Shown here piece by piece: positions 33,413 to 41,570 of a stretch of DNA of 63,483 nucleotides. The DNA comes from Niastella populi (GTDB lineage Bacteria > Bacteroidota > Bacteroidia > Chitinophagales > Chitinophagaceae). The DNA is taken from assembly GCF_002078015.1 (NCBI RefSeq), contig NZ_LWBP01000213.1, forward strand, positions 1 through 63,483, in the 5' to 3' direction. Under the pieces are notes generated by a model that had not been told where the DNA came from, did not search any database, and was given only the letters and a program-made list of their open reading frames with translations. The translations under genes were made by a program, and so were the position numbers. Within the stretch, counting starts at the first letter, position 1; each line of letters opens with the position of its first letter.

Positions 33413-34005
33413 GCTGCATATTCCTGCTCCATCGGCGCCACTTCCTTTTTTTCACCCACAATTATTATGGGTGCATTTATCAGTTTATCGAAGATGGAGA
33501 TCTCTTTAAGGAACGGGTTCCAGTAAAAGATCAGCTTTTCAATAGGTTTCCACAGAATTACCCAACTGAATACATCGAGCGCATTGCTGAATGCCGAATG
33601 AATGCGGTGCTCTACATTAAAGATCAGCGGCATTACACCCTGGAAGAACATTACGACGATCAAACTGAAGGTCAGCAGCACCCAGTTGCGTTTTTTGAAC
33701 TTTTTGAATTCGGCTTCCCTGATCGATTTTTTTAAGGAGAAATGCCGGCGAATGGCATGTACCAGCGGATCTAAATATTCTTTATCAGATTCATTTACAC
33801 AGTTCAGCTTGTAGGTAACGGTTGAATATCTTTTAATGCTGGGCGCATAGTTCATAATATATTCCTCGAACTCCTGGCTCAGCTGCCGTTTATAGATAGG
33901 CGCCGGGTCATTGGCATTGAAGTAACTATCGATGGTTTGCTCGTTGACTTTTAGAAATATATTGATCTTCTTAAACAGCGGATTGCTCATAAGCTGGTTT
34001 TTCAT
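33409..34005 (-). CDS. Inner-membrane protein with two transmembrane helices
   Basis: 198 residues. No signal peptide; a soluble N-terminal half and two hydrophobic helices (about 107-129 and 142-163), with an acidic C-terminal tail. No family recognised. It is the first gene of a two-gene unit with the outer-membrane barrel (4-bp overlap), which suggests an envelope function shared by the pair. Confidence 0.7.
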   Translation of the reverse strand: MKNQLMSNPLFKKINIFLKVNEQTIDSYFNANDPAPIYKRQLSQEFEEYIMNYAPSIKRYSTVTYKLNCVNESDKEYLDPLVHAIRRHFSLKKSIREAEFKKFKKRNWVLLTFSLIVVMFFQGVMPLIFNVEHRIHSAFSNALDVFSWVILWKPIEKLIFYWNPFLKEISIFDKLINAPIIIVGEKKEVAPMEQEYAA

Positions 34006-34296
34006 TATTCCGGGTCTGATGCCGGCTAGGGTACTAGCTTTAAATAACGTGCAGGATTACCGTATCAGGATGTTGGTTATACGGGTTATGGAAATAATAA
34101 ATATAAGCACCTACAGGATGCGTGTAATTGTAATTAAAAAAAAGCAGCAGGCCAAAGAACGATATTTATATTCTTAACCCATGCGTTTAGTCAATGGCGC
34201 AACGACGTACCTGCGGTTTCGCCGATGGCAGGCATCAATTGACCGATGAAGCGCCTTCTTTTACAGGCGGCCGTAAAATTTTCAGGGGTCATAAAA

Positions 34297-34321
34297 CAAA
34301 AACCCCGGCTAATCGCCGGGG
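34297..34321 (-). terminator. Terminator of the T9SS surface-locus operon
   Basis: On the minus strand CCCCGGC-loop-GCCGGGG followed by TTTTTGTTTT. It lies 145 bp past the collagen-like gene. Confidence 0.75.
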
Positions 34322-34431
34322 CCAAACGTAACGCACGAGAAAAAGCACTGCCCATACCTATTTAAATGCATTTACGCGGTCACGTTTTTTGTAAGTTGAT
34401 GAAGTCGCTTATAAAATAATTGCAGTTTCCA

Positions 34432-34464
34432 AGGTGTGCCACACGTTGAAAGTGTGGCACACCT
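34432..34464 (-). repeat. REP-like palindrome, copy 1
   Basis: AGGTGTGCCACAC and its perfect reverse complement flank a 7-nt loop. On the minus strand the repeat begins in the TGA stop codon of the collagen-like gene (TGACAGGTGTGCCACA). The same 16-nt core is found after the giant gene at 45857-45904. Confidence 0.85.
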
Positions 34465-34465
34465 G

Positions 34466-35035
34466 TCAATCCTTCAACCCGAGGTATGCTTTCACCTCTT
34501 CGTAATTGTTCCAGTTGATCTTTTTATCGGCACGCACATGCGCGCCGCCGGGGATCAGCACATAGCGGTACTGAAGAATTTTATCGCCGGTTGTTGGATC
34601 GGTAACGGTAGAAGCATTCACGTTTGCATCGAGCTCGATAACACCTTCCAGAAAGAATGGCGTGATCTGCGCATTTCCTGAACGGTATGGCAATACAGAC
34701 ACCACTTTCTCGGCAGGCGTTCCCAGGTTGATGTACACTTTCACTTCACCGGTACTCAAAAAATTATCGGTAAGTTTCGGTTCCTGGATCACGGTAAAAT
34801 AAATGCCACTGGGTTGGTCAAGCTGAAAACCAAGATCGAGCCAATCGGAATACATTACATTAGCTGTACCGGGATCACCCTTCGTTCCCTGCGATCCCTT
34901 TTCACCGGTGTCGCCTTTGTCGCCTTTTTCGCCCTGCGGACCAGGGTCACCTTTTTTACAGGCCGTAAAGGCGAGCGAAACGGCCAGCAGGTAATAGAAT
35001 AAATGGTGCAGGTGCCATTGTTTTGTGCGTTTCAT
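34466..35035 (-). CDS. Collagen-like lipoprotein
   Basis: Start chosen at 35035 (189 residues) to place the lipoprotein signal (L-A-V-S-L-A-F-T-A-C, Cys26) at the N-terminus; upstream codons overlap the preceding gene. Residues 29-55 are nine Gly-X-Y triplets rich in K, D and E (G-D-P-G-P-Q-G-E-K ...), a short collagen-like triple helix. The C-terminal ~130 residues form a beta-rich domain seen in other Bacteroidota collagen-like lipoproteins. It would form surface trimers. Last gene of the T9SS locus. Confidence 0.85.
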   Translation of the reverse strand: MKRTKQWHLHHLFYYLLAVSLAFTACKKGDPGPQGEKGDKGDTGEKGSQGTKGDPGTANVMYSDWLDLGFQLDQPSGIYFTVIQEPKLTDNFLSTGEVKVYINLGTPAEKVVSVLPYRSGNAQITPFFLEGVIELDANVNASTVTDPTTGDKILQYRYVLIPGGAHVRADKKINWNNYEEVKAYLGLKD

Positions 35036-35072
35036 GTTCTTGTTTTTATTTAGTGTTTGTGATAAATGATGC

Positions 35073-36881
35073 TTAGCGTAATACTTCAACCCAGCCCGTA
35101 TACAATTCCTTATCGCGGCCTTTTTTGATGATATAATAATAGGTACCCGTTGCAACCGGTTTGCCATTGCGGTTTCCATCCCAGGGTTCGTTATAACCGC
35201 GGCTGCTGAAAACGGTTTGTCCATACCGGTTATAGATCGTCAACTGGCAGTCGGGGAAGGCCCTTAGCCCGGGTATCACCCAGCGGTCATGAACGCCGTC
35301 ACCGTTCGGGCTAAAGGCATTGGGCACCAGCAACACCTTGTCTGCGATCACGACATATGCGCCACGACCGACGCTGTCGGTACAACCAATTTCATTACGT
35401 ACATACAAGGTGACCTGGTAGTTCCCGGGCTGTTTATACCAATGCACAGGTTCACGATCTACAGCCGAATCCCCGTCTCCGAAGTACCACCTAAAGGAAT
35501 GAGCATACTGTGAATTGTTTTTGAACTCAAATGTTGCCATACTTATTTCAATGGGAACATTTACATCAGGCGTATTGTCGAAAGCTGCTACGGGCGGCGG
35601 CAGCACTTCAATATTATTGGAACCGGTAATGATCGTTGTACACGCTGCCCCGGCCGATGCCGTCAGCGTTACCGGATACACTCCCGGCGATGTGTACAGG
35701 TGTACCGGCTGTTCTTCAATACTTTTTTCGTTATCGCCAAAATCCCACATGTAGAAATCGGCCTGTTTCGATTGATTGGTGAACTTCACTGCTACCGGCG
35801 CACAACCGGTTATTTTATCGGCAATGAATGCTGCTACCGGCAAGGGTGTTACCGCTACGGCCTGTGATGCCGAGGCAGCGGCGCAAATACCATCGCGTAC
35901 GGTGCATACAATTAATCCGTTGTTGTTGTATTTTATTTTGAAAGGGCCGTCACCGGAACCACTCAGTACATTGCCCCCACCCCAGTTCCAGTCAGGCGCA
36001 GCTGTATTACTTTTACTGCCGGTGAACTGAACGGTCACTGTATCGCCCGCACAGATGGTTGTTTTATCAACCGAGATGGCGGCAACCGGCGCTGTTGTTA
36101 CGGTTACAGGATGCCGTGCAATACCCGATATGCATCCGTTATCGGTGATCTGCAATTGTATGGTGTATGTTGCGGCTGTATTGAACAGGATATTGTATGG
36201 ACCGGCCCCGCTCCCACTTTGTACGGCTGCACCGGCAAAACCATTCCAGTTAAATACCGCCGTTCCCGTGGCGCTGCCGGTAAATGTTACGGTTTGCGGT
36301 GTACCGAGGCATACAGTTGCCGGGGTAACCCTGAATGCTGCATTGGGTATGGGTTTCACCGTAACGGGCACGCTGGCGGTTACCTCACAACCAAAGGCAT
36401 CCTGTCCGCTTATGGTGTAGGCGGTAGTTACCACAGGCGACACCGTTATATTGGTTCCGCCGATATTGCCGGGGTTCCAGGTGTAGGATGTCAACGTACC
36501 ACCCTGCGCTATTACCGATAACGCCACCGTTTCACCGGCGCAAATGGTTGCCGGCCGGGCAGTGGGCCGTAACGATACGATCGACCGCCGCGTCACTTCA
36601 TCCTGGAAAACGGTTAAACAACCGTTGGCGTCCCTTATAACGCAGTTATAGATCCCCGGCGGCAGGTTGGCAGCCGTTGCCGTCGTTTGCACCGGCGTAG
36701 TGTTCCAGTTGTAGGTAAATGGCGCTGTACCACCGGTTACCGTCAATGCAATACTGCCGTTGCCACCGCCGCATACCGCCGGTGTAATGACCGGGGTGAT
36801 CGTTACCGGCATACAGGTTTGCCCCTGTGCTGAAAAGGATACGATCAACAATACAGTATGGAAATACTTAACCGGTTGCAT
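35073..36881 (-). CDS. SprB-repeat/PKD surface protein with T9SS type B sorting domain
   Basis: 602 residues. Signal peptide, an SprB-type repeat (about 25-95: A-V-C-G-G-G-N-G-S-I-A-L-T-V-T-G-G-T), three Ig-like modules (about 100-350), and two PKD domains (M-W-D-F-G-D-N-E, then R-W-Y-F-G-D-G-D-S). The gliding-motility-associated (type B) C-terminal domain starts at V-P-N-A-F-S-P-N-G-D-G-V-H-D and ends G-W-V-E-V-L-R. T9SS exports it to the surface; type B cargo usually needs a PorP/SprF-family partner, and one is encoded 33 bp upstream in transcription order. Confidence 0.92.
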   Translation of the reverse strand: MQPVKYFHTVLLIVSFSAQGQTCMPVTITPVITPAVCGGGNGSIALTVTGGTAPFTYNWNTTPVQTTATAANLPPGIYNCVIRDANGCLTVFQDEVTRRSIVSLRPTARPATICAGETVALSVIAQGGTLTSYTWNPGNIGGTNITVSPVVTTAYTISGQDAFGCEVTASVPVTVKPIPNAAFRVTPATVCLGTPQTVTFTGSATGTAVFNWNGFAGAAVQSGSGAGPYNILFNTAATYTIQLQITDNGCISGIARHPVTVTTAPVAAISVDKTTICAGDTVTVQFTGSKSNTAAPDWNWGGGNVLSGSGDGPFKIKYNNNGLIVCTVRDGICAAASASQAVAVTPLPVAAFIADKITGCAPVAVKFTNQSKQADFYMWDFGDNEKSIEEQPVHLYTSPGVYPVTLTASAGAACTTIITGSNNIEVLPPPVAAFDNTPDVNVPIEISMATFEFKNNSQYAHSFRWYFGDGDSAVDREPVHWYKQPGNYQVTLYVRNEIGCTDSVGRGAYVVIADKVLLVPNAFSPNGDGVHDRWVIPGLRAFPDCQLTIYNRYGQTVFSSRGYNEPWDGNRNGKPVATGTYYYIIKKGRDKELYTGWVEVLR

Positions 36882-36914
36882 TGAGCGTGAAAAAGGTAAA
36901 ATGGTTAATCTGCC

Positions 36915-37934
36915 TTACCAAACATTCCTCGGGCATCCGTCATCGTACTTGTTTCCGAGCAGGAAGCCTACCAGGAATTCATGCGAACCCTTGCTCACTA
37001 TATTCAACCCCGATGTAGTATAATCATAAGAATAACCAATATTTAACCGGTGACTGATATTCATACCTACCATGGCGGCAAAACCGTCTTCATAGCGGTA
37101 ACCTGCTCCAAACCAGGCCACATCACGATACTGCAGTTTGGCATTGAAATCGATCTGCGTAGCCAGCGGTTGTACGTATTTCACCATCACCGATGGCGTA
37201 AGGTTAAAATCTTCGCTCAGCAAAAAGCGGTAACCTGCGGTAGCAAAAATGTGCGGCACCGTTTTGCCACTGCCGGCTTTTACTGAATTGTCTGAAAAGC
37301 TCACTTTTTGCGGAATGATCTGCTGCGCGGACACCCCTATAAAATAATCGGCTGAATACAGGTAGACGCCCGCCATAAAATCGGGTTTCATGGTATTGAT
37401 CGTGCCGTTGTTGTATACCGCCGGATCAACCTGCAGGTTACCGAAATCGAGTTTATTGGTATTTAAACTGATACTGGTGAAACCGGCGCCAAAACCGGCG
37501 GCGAGACTGGTTCTTGCACTTATACCTAAATGATAGGCGTAGGTGCCGTAGGCAGAAAAATAATTTAACGGACCGGTGCGGTCGTTGATCACCTGCAGGC
37601 CAACCCCATGATGCGGTTCGGCAGCGGTGTATTCCTCCCAATACCGCTGACCGCGCGGGTTTTCACCCGGCACTTCAAAAGAAGTGGCGGTTGTGCGGTA
37701 ATCTTTTTTGTTGATGGGCGTATGTAAGGTTACATACGAGGTAACCGGCGCATCCTGCACCCCCGCCCATTGATGGCGGTGGCTCACCTTTATATCGGTA
37801 TAGTTCTCGATCCCCGTCAATGCGGGATTCAGGATGTACTGGTTCAGGATATACTGTGTATAGTGTGGTTTCTGCTGGGCCTGTATGTGAATACAGGTGG
37901 CCATCACCCACAAAAGTGTGATCAGATACTTCAT
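36915..37934 (-). CDS. PorP/SprF-family T9SS outer-membrane protein
   Basis: Start chosen at 37934 (339 residues) with a signal peptide (M-K-Y-L-I-T-L-L-W-V-M-A-T-C-I-H-I-Q-A-Q); the longer open frame reaches back into microrepeat DNA. The mature N-terminus P-H-Y-T-Q-Y-I-L-N-Q-Y-I-L-N-P-A-L-T-G and the barrel ending Y-S-Y-D-Y-T-T-S-G-L identify the family. These 14-strand barrels hold type B cargo at the surface. It lies between the OmpA-family gene and the SprB-repeat cargo gene. Confidence 0.94.
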   Translation of the reverse strand: MKYLITLLWVMATCIHIQAQQKPHYTQYILNQYILNPALTGIENYTDIKVSHRHQWAGVQDAPVTSYVTLHTPINKKDYRTTATSFEVPGENPRGQRYWEEYTAAEPHHGVGLQVINDRTGPLNYFSAYGTYAYHLGISARTSLAAGFGAGFTSISLNTNKLDFGNLQVDPAVYNNGTINTMKPDFMAGVYLYSADYFIGVSAQQIIPQKVSFSDNSVKAGSGKTVPHIFATAGYRFLLSEDFNLTPSVMVKYVQPLATQIDFNAKLQYRDVAWFGAGYRYEDGFAAMVGMNISHRLNIGYSYDYTTSGLNIVSKGSHEFLVGFLLGNKYDDGCPRNVW

Positions 37935-37949
37935 GTGCGTACGTTTTTT

Positions 37950-38105
37950 TGGTGAATCAGCCGCAAGCGAATACAGCTGCAAGCTGCAAGCTATAAGCCG
38001 CAAGCTAAGCCGCAAGCGAATACAGCTTAAAGCAGTCCAGGGTGAACCACCCTTTATCAACTCTATCAACTTCATCAACTTGTTAACTCGTCAACCCGTC
38101 AACCA
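37950..38105. repeat. Composite 7-/8-bp microrepeat block
   Basis: GCAAGCT/GCCGCAA units in 7-bp steps lead into ATCAACTCT/ATCAACTTC units and then GTTAACTC-GTCAACCC-GTCAACCA (8-bp period). It fills the gap between the PorP-like start (37934) and the OmpA-family stop (38111). Confidence 0.8.
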
Positions 38106-38110
38106 GCCAA

Positions 38111-40114
38111 CTACTTTCCCAAAACTTTAAATTCAGTCCTACGATTCTTCTGCCTTCCCTCCGGATCATCGCTTCCATCTTCCTTCGTGTTCGGTGCTAT
38201 CGGCTGGGTTGAACCATACCCTTTTGCTTGCAGGCGGTTTTTATCAATTCCTTTGCTGATCAGGTATTCCACGCAATTGCGGGCGCGGGCATCGGAGAGC
38301 CGCTGGTTATATTCTTCCGTTCCTTTGTTATCGGTATGTGCGCTCAGTTCTATGGAGATCTCCGGATGTGCATTCAGCAAGCCGGCCAGTTTATCAAGCG
38401 ACGCATAGGATTCTTTCTGCAGGGTGGCTTTATCGAAATCATAATACACATTATCCATTACGATGGCCTCATCAACCGGCGGCACATCTTTTACCAGGCA
38501 AATAGCCGGGTTCACCAACAGTTCGGCCTCTTCATCTGAAGGCGCATGAAATGGTAAAGAACCATTGCTATACCCGTTGATGGTAGCAACCGCCTTCAAC
38601 GGCTGAAACTCATCGAGCGTAAAGGAATAGTTTCCATCACCGGCGGTGGTTTGGGTATACACTATTTTATTCTGAACAGTATCGAGGATGTTGATGGTAA
38701 CGCCCTGTAATGGCATACTATCTTCACAGGCTACTACCTGTCCGCTCACCTGTTTCCTGGGCATTATTTTTTTCAGGTAGAACAATTCAAGGCAACACAC
38801 TGCTTCGCGGTCAGAGCTCATCCATACATCTTCCAGCACATTCCTTTCGCTGCCCCTGCTTACGAAATAGATATCGTCTTTTACCGAGTTTACGGGGTAA
38901 CCAAAGTTGATTGGTGCGGCCCAGTTGTCGATCGTTCCCTTACTGTAGAAGAAATCATATCCACCCATGCCTATCCTGCCATTACCTGAGAATACCAGTG
39001 TTGAAGAAGCGGCGTGGTAGTATGGCGCCTGTTCGTCATTTACCGTATTGATAACGTTACCCATGTTCGCGGTGCGAATGGGTTTCCCGCTCTCATCGAG
39101 TTCGGCATACCAAAGGTCAAAACCGCCAAAACCGCCGGCTTTGTCGCTGCTGTACAATAAATATTTCCCGCCGGGCATTACAAAAGGCTGCTGGGTGCTG
39201 GCCCCGCCGGCATTGATAGTACTGTCGAGCAGAACAGGTTCGCTCCAGTCGTTACCGTTCTTCTTACTGCTGTAAATACCGGATATTTTTTTACCCCCGC
39301 TGATCATCCACCTGGTAAGGAAAAGGGTATTACCATCAGGTGTAAGGCTCACCACACCCTGGTGCTGGGTATTGGCCTGTGGTAAGGGCAGCGGCTTTAT
39401 TTCACCCGTGAGGCCTTCGGTTACCGGCGTGGAATACACCCGGTTTACGTGCGACTGGTTCTTTGCGTTACTATCAACGCGGGTTGAAGTGAACAGCAGG
39501 GTATTTTCGTTGAGCCATACCGGTGCATAATTGGCGCCTTCCGTATTGATGGGTGTGCCGGCCTTATGCACGTTGTATAGTTTCAGGTCTTTCTTTTTTA
39601 ACTGAACCTGAATAAAGCGCAGGCTCATCAGTTCCTTTTTAGCCGATTCGGAATAGGCATCATCTGTAGTATGTTCATCGAGAAAATGGTTGAATTCTTT
39701 TTCCGCTTCGTCATATCTGGCAAGCGCCCTTAGCGTGAGGGCATAATAATAGCGGGCCAACGGAAATTCGCCGGCATCGGCTTCCAGCGTTTTCTCGTAA
39801 TAGGTGGCGGCCTTTGCATGGTCATGCAACAGGCGGTAACTTTCCGCTACGCGGTACAATGCCATCTGTTTACTGCTAACCGGCACATTTTTCTTTTTCT
39901 CTGCAGATGATGGCACTGTATACGGACTGTACTCATCCTTTTTCATTTTCTGGCTGGCCGTACCTAAATATTTTTCATAATACCGGGCGGCTGAATAGTA
40001 ATCGGCTTTTTTATAATAGTTATCCGCCGCCCGCAGATAATCGTATGTGAACTGGGCGTTGGCTGCAAAAAGACAGCAGCTGAATATTATTCCAGTGACA
40101 ATTATTTTCTTCAT
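38111..40114 (-). CDS. OmpA-family protein with TPR and PD40 repeats (PorE-like)
   Basis: 667 residues. Signal peptide; TPR-type helices (about 25-170: Y-S-A-A-R-Y-Y-E-K-Y-L); a PD40/WD40-like propeller (about 190-430: Y-A-P-V-W-L-N-E-N-T-L-L-F-T-S); a carboxypeptidase-regulatory-like domain (about 455-530); and an OmpA peptidoglycan-binding domain (about 550-667: L-S-A-H-T-D-N-K-G-T-E-E-Y-N-Q-R-L-S-D-A-R-A). This is the layout of PorE and other T9SS-associated anchors. It probably ties the surface apparatus to peptidoglycan. Confidence 0.92.
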   Translation of the reverse strand: MKKIIVTGIIFSCCLFAANAQFTYDYLRAADNYYKKADYYSAARYYEKYLGTASQKMKKDEYSPYTVPSSAEKKKNVPVSSKQMALYRVAESYRLLHDHAKAATYYEKTLEADAGEFPLARYYYALTLRALARYDEAEKEFNHFLDEHTTDDAYSESAKKELMSLRFIQVQLKKKDLKLYNVHKAGTPINTEGANYAPVWLNENTLLFTSTRVDSNAKNQSHVNRVYSTPVTEGLTGEIKPLPLPQANTQHQGVVSLTPDGNTLFLTRWMISGGKKISGIYSSKKNGNDWSEPVLLDSTINAGGASTQQPFVMPGGKYLLYSSDKAGGFGGFDLWYAELDESGKPIRTANMGNVINTVNDEQAPYYHAASSTLVFSGNGRIGMGGYDFFYSKGTIDNWAAPINFGYPVNSVKDDIYFVSRGSERNVLEDVWMSSDREAVCCLELFYLKKIMPRKQVSGQVVACEDSMPLQGVTINILDTVQNKIVYTQTTAGDGNYSFTLDEFQPLKAVATINGYSNGSLPFHAPSDEEAELLVNPAICLVKDVPPVDEAIVMDNVYYDFDKATLQKESYASLDKLAGLLNAHPEISIELSAHTDNKGTEEYNQRLSDARARNCVEYLISKGIDKNRLQAKGYGSTQPIAPNTKEDGSDDPEGRQKNRRTEFKVLGK

Positions 40115-40220
40115 ACTACGTTTTTAAAAAGATCAATGCAATAAGGCCATCCTCCTGTTTTTTCAATGGCAGCAATCGTTCTTCTTGGTATATATATCAG
40201 GGCAATTGTTTTAAAGAATA

Positions 40221-40242
40221 GCGGTTGGTAGAAACCAACCGC
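40221..40242 (-). terminator. Hairpin after the second PorP/SprF gene
   Basis: GCGGTTGGT and ACCAACCGC pair around a 4-nt loop, 30 bp past the stop at 40272, followed on the minus strand by TATTCTTTAAAA. The U-tract is broken, so termination may be partial within the operon. Confidence 0.5.
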
Positions 40243-40271
40243 CGGTTTCCAGGACATTGGTGTACCTATGA

Positions 40272-41270
40272 CTATAAGCGCGGACAGACAAAATCTACTT
40301 CCGGCGTCTTTATTGACCTTCTGCCAATAAACGACAATGAGATCTCAAAGCTGTTGGAGCCATTGGCCATCTTTCCCAGATCGGAAGTATTGACATCATA
40401 GCTCACTCCCAGCACCATATTTTTATGTGCAAACCCAACAAAGGGTGACAAAGCATCTTTAAAGCGGTAGTTCGCCCCCAGCATTACATCGGTGCCGGGT
40501 GCTGCAATCAGGCGGGCGTAGGCGCCGGCCATTTTCTCGCTGGCAGTTCCCTGTTTCAGGTATAAGATATTCGGCGTTAAACTTAGTACATCCGACAATG
40601 TTATACGCACCCCGCCATGCGCTGTATACCGCATAGGCAGGCGCGCATTGCCGCTTTCACTGAACTTGTCATCGGGACGGGTAAGATGCGCCACGGAGAA
40701 GCCTCCAAACAAATTCAGCTTTTTACCCGGCTGCGCATCGTAATAAAGGATACCGGCAGCCGCATCGAATGAAGTGGAGGAGGTTTTGCTGAATGCTTCG
40801 GCCGATGTAGCGCCCGGGTTATAACCGGTGATCGGGTTCCACTGATCGCCAAAGGTCAGCTTCGAGCGATTGAACCTCCTTTGTATAACCCCGATCTGCA
40901 TGCCCATGGCGATGCGATGATTTTCATTGGGGCCAAGACGTACGCCGGTGTAGGAATAACTGGCATAGGCGGTGAGATAATTATAACCGCCATCACCGGC
41001 AGTCTGGTTCAATACACTGGCGCCGAAATTCGAATTCTTGTTGGTAGTAAAATCAACCGCCACCCCCGGTGTGGTGAACGGGCTGCTGATATTCCCCCAC
41101 TGCGAGCGATAAATGCCCGAGATGCGGTAGTCGCCATCAAAGGCGCCCGTCAGTGCCGGGTTCAGCCAGGCCGGATATACATAGTATTGTGAGAAATGCG
41201 GATCTACCTGGGCATTCACCACCGTACAGCTCAGTCCCACAAATAGTAGCAGTATTAGTTTCTTTCTCAT
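40272..41270 (-). CDS. PorP/SprF-family T9SS outer-membrane protein
   Basis: 332 residues. Signal peptide (L-L-L-F-V-G-L-S-C-T-V-V-N-A-Q), then the family start D-P-H-F-S-Q-Y-Y-V-Y-P-A-W-L-N-P-A-L-T-G and barrel strands to the end (V-L-G-V-S-Y-D-V-N-T-S-D-L). It is the second member in the locus, and is only distantly similar to the one at 36915-37934. It directly follows the 1,420-residue cargo gene, which suggests that cargo as its client. Confidence 0.94.
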   Translation of the reverse strand: MRKKLILLLFVGLSCTVVNAQVDPHFSQYYVYPAWLNPALTGAFDGDYRISGIYRSQWGNISSPFTTPGVAVDFTTNKNSNFGASVLNQTAGDGGYNYLTAYASYSYTGVRLGPNENHRIAMGMQIGVIQRRFNRSKLTFGDQWNPITGYNPGATSAEAFSKTSSTSFDAAAGILYYDAQPGKKLNLFGGFSVAHLTRPDDKFSESGNARLPMRYTAHGGVRITLSDVLSLTPNILYLKQGTASEKMAGAYARLIAAPGTDVMLGANYRFKDALSPFVGFAHKNMVLGVSYDVNTSDLGKMANGSNSFEISLSFIGRRSIKTPEVDFVCPRL

Positions 41271-41308
41271 AACGTTTCGTTTTTATTATTGATGCATTTC
41301 GTTTTATC

Positions 41309-41517
41309 GTGAATCGTGAAAACCGCTGCAAGCTGTAAGCTGCAAGCCATAAGCTGCAAGCCATAAGCTGCAAGCTGCAAGCAAATACAAATACAGCTGA
41401 CTTTCTACATCATCGGTTGCTGCCTTTCCTTTATCAACTTTATCAACTTTATCACCCCTATCAACTTTATCACCCCTTTCAACTAGTTAACTCGTCAACT
41501 AGTCAACTCGTCAACTT
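41309..41517. repeat. Composite 7-/8-/9-bp microrepeat block
   Basis: Order: a GTGAAAACC lead, seven or more GCTGCAA/GCCATAA units (7 bp), AAATACAAATACAGCT, a spacer with CTACATCATCGGTT, ATCAACTTT units (9 bp), then AACTAGTT-AACTCGTC units (8 bp). Bases 41310-41344 are identical to 59826-59860. It fills the gap between two T9SS genes. Confidence 0.9.
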
Positions 41518-41570
41518 ACCCCTTCCTGTATTTCTCATTTTTCATTCCCAGGGTAACCCACCCCAATAAT

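Larger units (their letters stand above)
34006..34465. other. 460-bp intergenic region with two 3'-end hairpins
   Basis: No gene seen. It holds the promoter of the membrane-protein pair on its left side and, on its right, the 3' hairpins of the collagen-like gene: a T-tailed terminator at 34297-34321 and a perfect 13-bp palindrome at 34432-34464. Confidence 0.6.

Noticed and set aside
35036-35224. 63-codon extension of the collagen-like lipoprotein
   Set aside because: It overlaps the end of the upstream gene and would bury the lipobox.
37935-38078. 48-codon extension of the PorP/SprF protein
   Set aside because: It is translated microrepeat DNA; a proper signal peptide starts at 37934.
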